Below, in pieces: positions 14,405-28,700 of a stretch of 64,000 bases of DNA. Source of the stretch: Linepithema humile (lineage: Eukaryota > Arthropoda > Insecta > Hymenoptera > Formicidae); NCBI RefSeq assembly GCF_040581485.1, contig NC_090131.1:20472532-20536531 (forward strand). Direction: 5' to 3'. The position numbers and the translations under genes were made by a program. A model generated the notes under the pieces. The model made no database searches. It was not told where the DNA came from and was given only the letters and a program-made list of their open reading frames with translations. Within the stretch, counting starts at the first letter, position 1. Every line of letters begins with the position of its first letter.

Positions 14405-14405
14405 A

Positions 14406-14439
<34 letters not shown>
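14405..14439. repeat. (GGC)n trinucleotide repeat
   Basis: About 11 GGC units sit in a CpG-rich patch. The poly-Ala or poly-Arg frames over it are not supported as coding. Confidence 0.95.
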
Positions 14440-14440
<1 letters not shown>

Positions 14441-14703
14441 TGCCTGCCCGCTCGCTCGATTCCTCCACTCTCTGGACTCTAGTCAAGGCTACAACTGCCA
14501 TCGACAGTCAGGACCGTAGCGGTAAAACGCTTGGAATGGTCGAAAAATCGTTAAAGACGTGACATTTTCCATTAACTCCTTCTGCACGCTTACGACGCAT
14601 AAAGTAGCGAAAATAATTGATCATAAACCGAAGATTATTTTCTGAAGATAAATAATATTATGAGACGTGGTGTATGTATTTTTTTTCTTTTATTTTGCCC
14701 CTG

Positions 14704-14723
14704 GCAATTGTAATTACAATTGC
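14704..14723. repeat. Perfect 20-bp palindrome
   Basis: GCAATTGTAATTACAATTGC reads the same on both strands with no spacer. It contains a TAATTA homeodomain-type core flanked by two CAATTG E-box-like sites. It lies about 800 bp before the recursive splice site. Confidence 0.9.
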
Positions 14724-15499
14724 AAGTGGTACTAATGAGATGACAATTACGTTATAAAAAAAATTCTTAAATACTAGTTTTATACGAATGACAGATAACA
14801 GTGGCTGCATTTGCATTACATGATTATTGCGAGTTTCACAATATGCATTTTACAATTTATATAGATCTTTTTGATATATGTATTTTGATGCACAAACTAG
14901 CACATTATTAGCTGTCACGTTTAAATGTTTTTATTTTACGGGTAATGAAGTTTTGATACAATTCTTATTTAATTATCTCAATGAATCTCACATATTTTAC
15001 ATTCGCGTGTGTACAAAAATAGTAGTATTATTATCACAAAAAAATGTCAAATGGTCAAGGATGTGCTTCAGAATCGATTTTAAACGTAAGAGGTTCCGGT
15101 TGGCGCCTGCACGCGCGAGAATTGCAGTTGAATGAAAAACTGCGCCGGGAAAAAATAACGCGGGAGAAGAGTTGTGAGCTATAGATAAAATGCTAACGTA
15201 ACTTCTGATTCATTCACAGAGCGTGTTACGTAAATCGACCGCGCTCAGTGAATCACATTGTGCGTGCACGCCGCTGTGAACGTGTACGGATAGCGCGAAT
15301 CAACGTCCTGCGTTACTAACATCGGACACTCGTTCCGGTAGAACGTTAACAGCTGATATTGCGCGAAAGATGAAATAAGATTTAAGAAAGGCGTTTATCA
15401 CTTTATTTCGTTTGAAAAACAAATATTGAAATTTAATTTAATTTATCCGCCACAACATTAATTCTATATTTTTTTTCTACACATCTATTTCAGAAATTT

Positions 15500-15535
15500 T
15501 ATTAACTAGATATCTTTTATTTTTTACAGGTAAGT
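15500..15535 (+). promoter_or_regulatory. crp: Recursive splice site (ratchet point)
   Basis: The sequence ttattaactagatatcttttattttttacag ends at 15529 and is followed directly by GTAAGTTTGG from 15530. This is a pyrimidine-rich 3' splice site with a plausible branch point (ttaact), fused to a consensus 5' splice site with no exon between. Such juxtaposed sites are the hallmark of recursive splicing, well described in long insect introns, where splicing to the site regenerates a donor. It is on the same strand as crp and lies about 46 kb before its next recognised exon. The motif is seen directly; its use and the gene it serves are inferred. Confidence 0.6.
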
Positions 15536-15593
15536 TTGGTCAATTTCATTCATCGATAGCATAAGAAGGTTACATTCAGGATGGAGCCTTGGC
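15530..15593 (+). other. crp: Candidate RS-exon following the recursive splice site
   Basis: A second strong donor, TTGGC|gtaagttg at 15594, lies 64 nt after the recursive acceptor. In known recursive splicing a nearby downstream donor defines a transient RS-exon that is normally not kept. If retained, this 64-nt piece would shift the frame and, entered in phase 0, meets TAG at its tenth codon, so it would behave as a poison exon. A shorter 14-nt alternative (15580-15593) preceded by tacattcag is also possible. Confidence 0.4.
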
Positions 15594-18500
15594 GTAAGTT
15601 GCCTTGTCGATATTTTTAATTAATTTGGTTGTGACACCGAGCCGATAAACGCAGCGAAGTCTGAGTTGATTCTCATTTTGAGTCTGATTAACTGTTACGT
15701 TATGGAACTACGCTGTGACACGTTCGGCGTCATTAATCACTTGCATTTTACTCGCGAGATGGAGAGAGGATTGTAAAACCTCGGCGTGTAATTAAGAGAG
15801 CGGAGATATAAGCTCGTTTGAAAAATGAACGAGCTTTTTAACAGTCACCGGATATGATCCGTTGATCACGTCGGCAACCGATGCTGATATGAAAGAAAAG
15901 AAAAATATGCGCTTTTCTAAATATCGTAGTTTCTCTCAAATATATCCCTTTGGGAATTCTTTTTTAATTTTGCATTCCTGAAAACGCCATCTAAACTCTT
16001 CTTTCGTACTTTGAGGATTGTTCGAATCATTGCATCTTAATATAAAAAATATTAATAACTAATTGATTGTGAAATTAAGCTTTCCGTATTGACGTTTTCC
16101 GATCCAAACATTATCGCGTGTTCAAATATTGTCCACGCGTACAATGTGCGTACTGCTGTATAGAAGGGAAAGGGAATAAAGGCATTTGTCACATGCGCCC
16201 TTAAGCTACGCAGCCCTTCTCCCTCGAGGGCCGTAATATCGCACAATAGGGCCCTCCTATATGTGCATGAATGCCGATGAATCCTATGAGCGAAAGCTTC
16301 GAGTGGACTCTTTTCTGTCTTCTGCTTGCCTGACATCTCAGTAGTGCGAACGATGTTTGGACAAAAATCTCGGAATATTTTGTTATAATTTAATCGAATA
16401 TTTTCCGCTTTATTTTCTATTTTATCTTTTCGAGCTACTAATAGTAGCATTTCTAAGATATCGAAAGTAGAAAGTTCTCAACTTTTTTACAAATCATGAT
16501 TATGTTATATCCTTCTCCTCGAATTAAAAGCAAAGTATTATTTCGTGACGCGGATCGTACGTGTACGCGATAGTCCGCTTAGATATTTCCGCATCATGGT
16601 CGCCGTTGTGCCGACCGGCCGTCATATTTCCTCTCACGCGGCGATCGGGCCGGAAGCGAACTTGATTCCGTTGAAACGCGGCGGAAGACGGCTGTTTGTT
16701 TCGTAAGGGCTGCGGATTCGCAGCTCTCTTCCCCTGCCGGAACCGGCGGGGAGGAAGAAGAAAAAGAAGAGGAGAAGGGGTTGGCACGCGGTGAGAGGAA
16801 CACGGGGGTCCTTCTCTCCGCGGCCGGGAATTCTGCACAGCCTCCGCCTACAGAACCTCAGACGAGAGCATCGATCTGGGCGTCGGCCTCAAGACACCTC
16901 TCTCTCCCGCACCCCTCGTCGTCGCACCACTACCGCCCTGTTCCTCTTCCGCTCTTCTCTCATGTTTCGCCTCTTCTCTCCCTTCTCCCTCACTATTACG
17001 GATATTGTGTTTCTCTCTCGTTCTTGCTTCCTTTTTTTCTCCACAAAAGTGGACCAAACTGAGGCGACCGCGCATCTATTGTGCGTTATGCCATCATCCT
17101 TCTATTCCTGCGAGGCCATCCTCGACAATGGATGGCGATGTTCACGCCGTGTGCGACTTTTTCCTAATCCTTAAACTATCAAGCTATTTCGTGTATTATC
17201 TGAATACTTTATGTCCATCATTTTGATGCAAAGTAAGAGAAATTGTTGTTTAAAATTTGATTGGTTTGTCTTAAAGATTATTTGATAAGTAAATAAACAT
17301 GGACATATATCTCTTTTTTTCGCGTTTAGTGATTAAAGAACAAATATTTCTTTAATATGCACTGCGTTATATATTTGTTTATGACAACATTTTCATGTTT
17401 TTTTTCTCGTTATCTACTACTTGTTCCTTTTCATGATTGAAGTAGCCACAGCAGAGCCCGGTGCGATTTAGCGACATTATGCCAATTTGATTTTGGTTAC
17501 CGGCTGTTGCCTTGATATTGTATTCAAACCAACGCGCATCTCTGCAATCAGGAATTTATCTCCTAGGAAAGATAGCTCTTTCTTGGTATTGCATACCTCG
17601 TCATTCGGGTCTTGTCATCAACTTGGAACTCAAGGAAGTAGGACCGAATTCAACTTGTTTTTTTCCACTCGTTCACTTTGTTTGATTTAGGTATTTTTCG
17701 ATGTTTCTGCTGGATCTTGTCACTTTCCCATTTCTACATCCGTAATTACTCTCATGAACAGGTCGGACCTAAATATCTCGCGCGCTTGATCCTCTTAAAT
17801 GTCCTTATTTACGAATGCGATTACGACTTGCAATTAAGTGGAATCTGACTTGGTTGACAGCTTTTGTTTATTATGATATTTAATGCATAAAGAAAAAAAC
17901 AGGGTTTTGACGCTTTGTTTGACTTATGAATCTTTTTAATATTCTCGCTTAAAATACTTTTAATTAAAATCTTTTTAAAATTTTTTTCTTTTTAATCTTT
18001 AAATTGACAATAAAATATATCCTGCAGTATCTAACTTGAACTTTTTATATGATGACTGCTTATTGTGATAAAGATATTTTATATAATATTTTGGATGAAA
18101 TAGTTCGCTATTATACCAATGTCTGAATTTTTCCGCCGTCAGAATGTCAAAAACAGCTGCTTGATGCTGCGAGGATTAGCGGGGTGTTTCTATGACAACG
18201 TTAAACAGTGTTTTTTTCGCACTGATCTCTCGACGAGATAGGCTCTCGTGTAGTCTTGTAAAAATCTTTTGCAGAGGCATTTTCTTTTGACATTTATCAA
18301 TTAATTATATTACAATTTGTTTAACTTGATGAATTTTCAATTTATATAAAATATATTTCTGAAATAAATTATCTTAAACTATGCGTTGTTACATAAAGTC
18401 ATGATGAAAAGATATATTTACGATTAGTGACGTTTTATACTTGAGAGAGAGTGTTTTTAAAAGAGTATTTGCTCGCGTAATGTAAAGGAAGAAAGTAGCT

Positions 18501-18676
18501 AATGATTCGTCGTGAAGAGTTTGTCCCCGATTTTATCTATGATACGGATTTTCTACACGAATTTTCTTTATTATTTCCTATGTTCGAACATCGTAAAATA
18601 ACAAGAAATTATTAATAGACTTAGGAACGATATGGCAGCGTTTGTGCGAGTTTGCGAGCGTAGTGGATAACTCTAG

Positions 18677-18714
18677 TATAAAACGTTGTAGCACTTATCG
18701 TGCAGGAAGCAGTC
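18677..18714 (+). promoter_or_regulatory. Possible core promoter (TATA plus initiator)
   Basis: TATAAAA at 18677 is followed by GCAGTC at 18709-18714, 34 bp between the TATA start and the initiator A. A donor-like TCG|gtgagg occurs at 18809, so a ~98-nt non-coding first exon could be imagined. There is no independent support. Confidence 0.15.
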
Positions 18715-19739
18715 AAGAGAGCACTGGACAAACTTATATAGTAAAGGCGTCATTGATCGTAGCTTTTCAGCAAACTCGCAGAGAAACGCAGCCCGAAGCG
18801 CTTTTTCGGTGAGGATAAAGAGTGTCGTAGAGAGAATATTTCGACCAGTGTGTTCTATAGAATATTAAAGATTCTTTGAACGTTGTCAGAGTCGATAATC
18901 ATGGCTGATATTTTGGCGTTATTTTTTTTTTTTTTTTAGTGTACACTTTCGAATTTTTACGTCAATTACTTATGTTTTTCTTTTCTATTTTTTTAACACA
19001 TATAATAGAATAACTTTTACAACACATACTTAAGCGTTCAATGAAACGATTTTTAAAATAATTATTATGAAAGATATTATGAACGGTTTATTTACTCTTT
19101 TCATAGCTTAGAAAACAAATCTTGAAATTGAGGAAATTAAATTAATTGTAAGATTAAAAATTGAATCAATTTCCACTATATCAAGATTAATTTTGGAAAA
19201 GTTGATTAGACTATCGTTTCAGGTATGCAATTTTGGATAAAACATCAGTTTTATAATATTTATGAATATTTTTCTCGATTGATCAATACTTTGCACTATT
19301 TACTCTATGGTTTACTGGCGAGAGTGACCCTGAAGAGAACGTTCGTTTACCTTTCGCGACATCGTCGTGAGGAGCGGCTACGTGGAATCGTAATCTCTTG
19401 GAACCCAGTTAAGAATTGCGTAACACGCGCGGCTCCGGTCAATTACCTCAAGCGTGTAGATGCCATTGCATTGCGGTTCAGCGGTGGCAGTTGTCGCATT
19501 GCAAGGTGATCTCATTACAGAGATACATGTATTCTGCGCTATTACGTCAATTCGCGATTTACGTAATTCGCGCGTAGGTCGACTGAGATTTCACGAGTTA
19601 AATTTCTCGCGCGCGTTGATTTTACATTAATTCGCATAACTTTGATTCTACGGAGCGATTCAATATAGGCAGTGGTTTCCTTAATGAACGATAAATTGGC
19701 TTGAGTGAAATCACGATGCATATTGGTAATCAATTCTTT

Positions 19740-19761
19740 TATATATATATATATATATATA
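19740..19761. repeat. (TA)n microsatellite
   Basis: Eleven TA units in AT-rich DNA with no nearby coding signal. Confidence 0.95.
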
Positions 19762-22700
19762 AAATTGGCCGTAGAATATTGTAAACATTTAATTACTTAA
19801 CTCATATGATGGACTTGCATTTTTCTGAATTGAAGTCACTGCATCTTCATTGAATATCTGCTAAGTATTATTTTCTTTCGATAAATTAATCGATAAATAA
19901 ATCTTATTAATACGCACAAATCGAGTCTCCTACTTTTCTTCGCATTTTCAAGACTTCTAACAAGGACTTTCGTGACAAGGGGGACTTGAGATTTGCAATC
20001 ATTATAAATGAATACGACGAGGATTGTAAGATATAGCGATAGAAAACAGTGTCGGTAGTACTGTCTGTAACTGCGAAATCGTCGGACAGCATCTCCGGAC
20101 GGTGTAGCAATCGCGTCCTGAATCTGCGACACAGAAATTGTGCTGATCAGACAACGCTTGATAAATTTTTGAAAGGTAATCTCGATCTTCTTACAAAATG
20201 AGGTGAACTCGTGAATAGTACTCAGAGAAGTTAATTCATAACTTATGCACACTTCTGGAAATAAAGACACGCGTTGTACAAGAATAATTAATATTAGCGG
20301 TAAATATTTTTCGTAATTTTCGAATTTTTTTCACCACACAAATTTTAAAATATGTCTAAAAATGCGTATAATGCATATAATATGTATGAAAGAATTTAAT
20401 TTCTTATATTTTTGAATAGATATATTTTTCTTATACGCCGTATAATATTGAAATAATAAGTAAAAGCAGCAGAACCTTTCGAGCACGCGTGAGCGATCAG
20501 AAACAAATAACTTTCGGCGGAGCGTGAAATTAGATATATACATAAGGATATAATATCTAAGAGAGAGGAGATTTGTTCGATGCCATACTCTGTCTCCGAT
20601 CAGCTGCGAGGATCATCCCAAGATGATAAGATAGGCGTTACTCTCTGGAGACTTTATTCTCGTGCGCGAGAGACAACGAGACTCCGGAGCGCTACATCGC
20701 GACGACTCGATGATAATCTCCGCTACGTCAGCTCGGATTGTGTCGGATGAGATTCGTTATTGCATGAATACAGCTATCTTTCCCGCCTTTCTTATTTTTG
20801 CGTTTCCTTAGATATTTGTCATGTTTAGTATTACTGACATTTAGTAGAAATTTTTTAATACACGTCTTTATATTAGATAGAATTAATATAGAATTACGTA
20901 AATATACTTATTCAAAAATTAATTTTTATAGTTCTGCATTTTACGCAAGTTTCTTACCAATCACTTATAATTTCAAGGGGTAAATTCAAAACAAAGCGCA
21001 GTTAATATATCGGTACTATGTATATTATTTATGATCGAATTTTTCATGGAAATTTTTAAAATAAAAATTTACTGAAAAAACTTGGGGATTCGCTTTAGAG
21101 GCGATCATATTACATGATGTTCATAGAAAGGACGTACGATCCTTTTGCGAAGGCGGTGCGCGACTGTAACTGATCACGGCCATTATACCGGGCGGCAAGG
21201 GTTGATGTTCACGGGAAAGCAATAAAGCCACCGGAGTCTCGTAAAGCCGATATTGTGTAGTTTTCGCGTTCGTTGCACTCGTCGCATTCCTACATGTCCC
21301 TATATGCGCGAAACAGTCGGCGACGGATACACGGCAGCGTGCGAGTACAAGCATTCGTGCTTCTTTCTTTAACGTGCCTTTTACGCGTCCGTTACAGTAT
21401 CGTGACTAAGAAATGCACCTCGGATGTAGTGCAGAATAGCGTTCGAGATCACTCGCGATATTGCTTGATTTACAACAGAACGACTGTATAAAAAATTCTT
21501 CTGATTGTAATTGATCTAAAGTACTCGTAAAAATTATTTTACGAAACAAAAATAATGATAGAGTAAACAAATGAAAAATATGTATTAATGAAAATCTATA
21601 TACAAGATATAATAATTATAACATTTTACTGTTATTTGAGTAACATTTCTATATGATCTTCAGAGATAGCTATTCATCTAATGACCGTAAGTACAGAAAA
21701 ATCCAGATTTTGCTTGTAGATTTTGTAGAATGTTCCCAGTAGACGCGTAAACATTGTAACGAACTTAGGGTTCTCTATGGCGCTTTTGGCGAGTGACACC
21801 ACCACGCGAAGCGGTCGTAAAAGCATACCGTAAAAGGTCACAGATTGCTCACCGGAGGCGTTGACGCGTCCACAGACATCGTTCCTGCTATTTCTCTCTT
21901 ATACGTATGCACTCAGCAGGACATTCGAAACTGTCTCGTAACGAGTCATGAAATCTGGCTAACACAAACTGAAATACGAGTAGGCGCAAGTTCCTACTCT
22001 CTAGGCTTGTATTTCGCGATTAACACGAAATCAACGTCGGAATTATATGCGTAAATACATTTAAAGTCTATCATCTGTAGTGGATAAAACGCTAATTTTT
22101 CTATCATTGCAAAAAAGCGCGGAAAGACGAAGAATCTTTTTTTCTTTTACTTTTTAAATATAACTTACTATTTTCCAAATAGTTTTCCAAGTAGTAGAAA
22201 TCTCCTCTCTTCAAAGATGCGAAGCATTTATTTTGTTGTATACAAGAGTTGGAGCGTGATTATTATAACAGTCGCTATCGAAAGATTTATTTATATGCTT
22301 AACTTGAGACTGCTTCTTGTCGTACGTGATTAATCATTTTCTGCCTTTTTACGCGAAACCTTCTGACAGCTTAACCAGACGCTTTTTCCATCGCACACGC
22401 AGGTACGCGACTTGCGTTTTGTTTGTACGGCTTCCGTTTCCCTTCACTGGCAGCCGGACTATCCGCTTTCACAGATACCTACGTGCATTCCGCGAGTAGT
22501 GGACAGAGCGGTTAGATACGAAGAAAGGTCGAGTCACCGGTACACGGTTTTGCCAGATTTCGCAATGATTTCCTCAATGGAAAATGATTAAATCTTCAAT
22601 TAATTCCAAACGAGTCTTCCTAGTATTAGACAGGTTTACTTTTTGCTATGCCAGCAAAAAATCGGAAACGGGAAATATTGGTCTTGTGGTTGATCCGTCA

Positions 22701-25700
22701 GAGCAGATGCCGCGCTAAAAAGAGTGAAATTACGCGGCGTGTTGTTAATTTTTAATTATAAATTAATTGTACTAAAACGTGAAAGATAACGGAGATTTTA
22801 GTACAACATATTTTATTGCAATTATGTTCACTTTCATCGAATACCGCTAGGTAACTGACGACTCTGTTTGCGTAAATTGAGAAATTATAGGTGTCGAACC
22901 GCAACGCTGCTATTTTCCTCGTAGTTTCCACCTTCGTGTAGCAAAGAGTGAAGTTTCCGCATTTTACAGTCCGAAATACTATGTAAGCGCACGATGAAAT
23001 GCCTTTCGATGGCATTCGAGTTAATATACCAACGAGATGAGTGCTCATTTTATTTCTCTCGCTCTGTCGATTTTCCCGACTTGTATCTGACGATCTGCCG
23101 CATGATATTTGCACCTTCTGGCGCGACGCAATACCTAGGCGTCGCAATAACATCTTCACGACGCGGAGCTTTATGTGAACAGATATCAAGTTGTGCTTTT
23201 GATATGCAATAAAGCTTATCGGGCGCGAAAGAGATTTTGACGAACGTACAAATCAATAAGCGAAATGTATCGGCGATTGAACAGACGACCGATAATGTCG
23301 ATGAGCGAAACGTGGATCTAAATTAATTGCCGAATTATTTAATCGCCCTCGTCGAATCAGAGATTCCCATCGATTCTATTTCTACAACTTATCTTAAGCG
23401 CGCGGAGGCGAGTATTCGTCTGGTTAATGTATTGGCTTATCCCCGGCGTATGATGTAACTTACAAGTTCCCGATGGATAATGGAGTTAGTACGTTTTGAT
23501 TGCAACCTACTGTGCACGTAACTCAAAGCGATGTTGTTTTAACTCCTCGATTGTCTGCTCTCGCAATCCCGCTATATTAACCTAAACGTATCATCTGCTA
23601 AATCGTATTACGATCGCTATGTATCTTCGTCGTCAGTAGTAACTTATTGTTAGTTCATTCATTCATTTTTTATTCGGCATTCGCAATAACAGACGATATC
23701 TGTGCGGTAATTCGAGGCTGAATAGAAGATTTGCTCGACTTATTGAAAAGTAGTGAAATATTCAATAATTGCTCCATAGACATCGCGCGAAGGAAAAACT
23801 CAACATATATAATATCCGGTGAAGGGAAAAAGTATTTGAATGATACAGAGAAAGAAGGAGCAGACAATTTTATACTTTCCGGTTGAACGCAGTTAGTCTT
23901 CGTTGAGAATTTCACGCAGATATCGCATGGGTTCTCTGATACTTGTTTAGGTGAAATCGGTCATTTGTCATCGTCACCCCCATCATCACGTCGCCGGACG
24001 GATTTTCCCTTTGCGGAAGGTTTCCTGGAGCACAATAGTGGCGCGTGCATACATTTATTGCCCCGTTCGATACATCGTGCGGTCGCCATCGATCATAATT
24101 ACGAAAGTGTTGCAGGCCTGTCGTATAAAGACAATTAGAATTAGTCGTGCTAGTAATTACGACGTTGCTAGGGCTGTGCCCCGATTATTGCAATCATTAT
24201 CTCACCATGAATGTACCTATTTGCGATGTTGTTTATTAATAGTAGATTTTTTAGCTCTTTTAATGTTTTTAAATCACATTTAGTCCTTTAAAATCGTAAA
24301 ATTCCATGGAAATCGATTGTTGTGATTGTTTTCGATCGTTAGCTGTATGCACAACTTTATAAATCTTTATTTTCCACTTTCTAGTTTGTTGCGCTGACGC
24401 TCTATTGATGTGTGCTTTATTTTGACATCCAAATAATTAGTATTAAGTGGAACATAAAAAAGTTAATTTATGTAGAATTATTTGATGATATATTATCGGA
24501 AAATTATTTTATATCTTGAGATTAGTTTCTTGAAATTTATATTAAATTTAATGATTAATTTTTTTAGCTCAGTAATGAATAAGTTTGTTTCTTTTTATTT
24601 ATTCGAGCTTGTGGTTTAACATAATTAGCATAATTAGGGATTTATGTTTGCGTAAAAGTTAATCATGACTGAGATTATTACGGCTAACACTAATCTCGAT
24701 GTAATGAAGTCAACAGACATTTGTGTGTATTTAGTATCTAATAAACGCCGCACTTCATATTCCATCTTTTTTCTCTATAAATTTTTCTTTTTCGATATGA
24801 TGGCGAGCGTTAATTCACGGAAGAGTGTCGCCAAGAACTCGTTTGCTTATTAATGCAATTATCATGGCGTGTATGATGTCCGTATAAACAGACTTGCGCG
24901 TGTTCAACACGTTCCTTTATTAGCCGGCGATTTCTCGCGACTTCTCTCACCTTTCTACGTATATTTCAACCTTCGACTCCGCTGTTCCTTTGGCCGGTGT
25001 CATTAATGTTAAAGTCGCGAATATCGCGGTCATTATCGCCGTCTACATTATCGTAATTATCGTCATTGTGATCGTCATTACTATGATTAGCATTATCGTT
25101 ATCTTCCGCGTAGTCTTCGTCAACTTCAACGCGTTCTTTTCCCCTCGATAGTATCGATCCGCAATGCGGGTTTGACCTCGTGTCGTTCCGAAGAATTCTG
25201 AATGTTTTCAGTCGAGAATTACAATACTACCGACTTTTGCCTTATAAATTTAGCGCAAGTGGATCTGTCCCAGGTGCATTCTGCTTAAGCGGTTGTCTTC
25301 TCTGCGATGTTCTGCTAATTGTAAAAGTCATTGACATCGTTAGCTACTCTCAATTAACGGGGTTACTTTAATGCATATTTTAGAACTGTAACAAGATATT
25401 TTATAAATGTAACTACATGGTTTTCCTTTAAATTTAATTAATTGATATTAAGGTAAATGGATCAAGAATTAAAAATAAATTTTGAACTCTTAAGAATAGT
25501 CTTGCTATTGATAACGATGTTTTTATGCAGCTTCGATGCTTTACTGTCTCTCGACATTATCGGCCTAGTTTTCACGTGCCTGCCTATCCCCTTCCGCATC
25601 GAGTATCTCGGAAAACCACAAGTTGATATCGTGTTGCAAAATAGAGCAAGTAGCGACACGAGATTGTCGAGTGTAGGATAGAATGGTTGTATGTAAAATA

Positions 25701-28700
25701 TATTATCGTTTGAAGCTTATATAAAAAGCGTTTTCTGTCGTCGAACATTAGAAGCTATTTGCACCACTTTTCCAACCGATTATGATTATGGTACAGAGAT
25801 TTCTACCTCCCTGAAAAGTTCACGTCTGCCTAGTTAGTTTTCCTACCAATTCAATAAAAGAATTATATAATTATGTACTAATTATGTGCTCATTAAATAT
25901 ATAAAGAAAAAATTTTGGAGAGGACTGAATGGACAGCCTTTAAACTTTTAGTTTACTTTTCGAAATCTTTCAAAAATTATAATAAGATAATATAGATGAG
26001 ACTCTATTTGTTGCAAAATTAATCTATAAAATAAGTAATTTTTTAAATCATAAAATTAGACTATTTATCTTGTATATTTTTAATTGTGTCTTCGTAAATA
26101 AAAATTATAATATAACGATTTCATAATTTCGACTGTTAAATATGCAGTTGTGTTATCTGATCGCAAAGATAAGAATCGTTTTAATACGACGCAGCAATTT
26201 CTTAAATTGGGTAATTTTTTATAAAAGGAAATGTTCTGATTATCGGCGAAATTATCAGACGGCGGAGCAGAAAGAAACCCGCTCAATTAAATTTCTGCGC
26301 ACCTTGATTTCGTGTGTGCACGGAGGAGAAAGGGCGGCTCCCATCCAGTTTTCGGTGAGTCATTAGCCTAATTAGCCAATATGCGGCCGGAAGTAATTCC
26401 CGGAGTCGCTACTGCTGGCACTTTCGCGTGTCGCCGATCATTTCCTCGTTCCTGCAAAATCTAATTTCTAACGTGCGATTTCTGAGTGCAACATTATCAC
26501 GCCGCAGGCTGTGAAGTTCGTGTACCGTTTTTGGCGCATATAATATAACTTGCTGTTAATATTCTGTCGTATTGTGAATAATCTTTTGTGTGGCATTGAT
26601 AATCTTTTCGAAAAGAATTGCACGTTTTATTTGCCAAAAATAACAATTAATGAATATTATATTAATAATTAACATGTATACGGAAAACTGTAGCGTTGAA
26701 ATTTTAATTGTAAACTTTTATTATTCTTGCGGATTTTTTTTATTATATTAATCTGAAACGTTTTACCTAACGAATCAGCACATAGGATCAAATGTTGCAA
26801 GTAGGTTGTATTAAGATATGACAATCTATGTGCGCCAGGATAATACGTGATAAAGGTATGAATTTCAATAATGTAAATCGAATGTATAATTTATGAGAAT
26901 TCCCACAAAGCACCTTTGAGACACATGATGGTAGTTGAAAATTGCCGCCGCAAATGTCTAATCGCCCATTGCGCATTCGATGATAAACTCAGTTTGAATA
27001 ACATTTACGATTGTTACGAAACAAATTGCGGAACGCTGGAGATGCCGATAATAAAGACAAGCACGGTGGTCGTACTGTAAAGAAGTGTGACGCGACGTTC
27101 CTGTCACAAAACGAGGAGTGGAAGGCGCTGAAAACGCTTGACAGCAATGCTGGGGCTCGAGAAGAGCTCGATTCCCGCGATTCCGCAAACGCCGTAATTA
27201 GCTTGGAACTCGAACGATACAATTGTGGTTGGTTGCTGCAGAGAGCACGTGGCTCCTGTAACGATTTAGAATTCTCGTAAACATTCGACAGCCCGTTAAA
27301 ATGGAAAATTATAATGCTTTAACATTTAAAATTCTAGCGCAAGATCTTTTAAATTCAGATTTCGAAATTGGAATATCAAGATTCTAAAATTCTGAATTTT
27401 AAATTACAAGATTCTTATCTTATACATGATACGATATGTATATATCGTTACTCTAACTTCTTTCTACAGTGTTTTTCGCTTTTTTTTGCTATTTATATAC
27501 TCTTCGCAAATTTGTTTATTTGCCGCTTATTTCGTTTTTCTATCCTTCTGTTTGCCTTTTTTTGATTCGGTTCAATTGCTCTGATGGCATTGCACTTGTA
27601 CATATGCAGGGAAAACAATTACGAGAGTAATGTACATCCACCGCGTGAGATAAGTCGGTGTCATAAATTACGGAACACAATATAAATGCAAATTTAATGT
27701 TGGCCTGCCTACTGCTATTTGCGTTTGCTCTTGCCTTCCCCCAAGATAGCCGAGTCGGAACGAGTCGCAATATTTTCTTATATCCCTTCAGTTCGTAATG
27801 TACAAGCTGAAAACTTTTCGGGCAGTATGCATTTGATGATCCGCCATTACGAGCACAATGCGATGCTTCAATGGGCGAGAATTGTCTTTTTTAATTGCTG
27901 CAAACTATTTTTCGTTATTATGGTATTATACAATACATTAATATACGAGCAGCAAATTTAATAATACTAACTATATCATATTAGTAAATATAATTCTGTA
28001 ATATAATTTCTAATATTATAAATGCATTTTATTATCGGAAATAATTCTATATTTAATAATTAAGAACCAAAAGCTGTGTTTAAGTTAGAAATTACTTTTT
28101 TTAAATATCTTTCTACAAATTTTTACACAATTACATGAAATATTGATTCGTAGAAAATGTTATCTACTTGACAAGACCGAAGATCAATCGAAGATTTTGA
28201 CACGTGAATATGACATTATTATCTTTTCTTACGAAATTTTGCAAAAATTTTTTAACACCCAGAAGGTTAATATTTTCGTTCAGAAGTAAATTGTTCATGG
28301 CGAACATATCTAGAAGTATTTTAAGCGATCCTTCGGGCGACATTATGCGCTCGTTCCATGGAAATTTTCGTAAACGAGCAAGAATAATTCGGGAATTTGT
28401 GAGGCACTTTCCTACAATGTTCTTCTCTAGACAAGCCTAGTAAGGAATTCAAAAGGGTGATATCAGGAACGTAACTACTTTTATTTCTATTTTAGAGAAA
28501 CGAGCAAAAAAGGATACAGATTATTTTTCTGCTTTTGAAAAATAAATATACAGATTAAAAAAGTAATATAGTAATTAAAGTGAAAAAATTACAGGAAGAG
28601 ATATTTTGAAAACATAAATTTTTAGATCTGATATAAATAATTTTAAATAATCTTTATTTTATAATTATTTGTTTCTTTTGAAATGTGCTCTCTGGATTTT

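Noticed and set aside
17640..17700. Possible recursive splice site at tttgatttag/gtattt
   Set aside because: The polypyrimidine tract is interrupted and GTATTT is a poor donor, so it is weaker than the 15530 and 34793 candidates.
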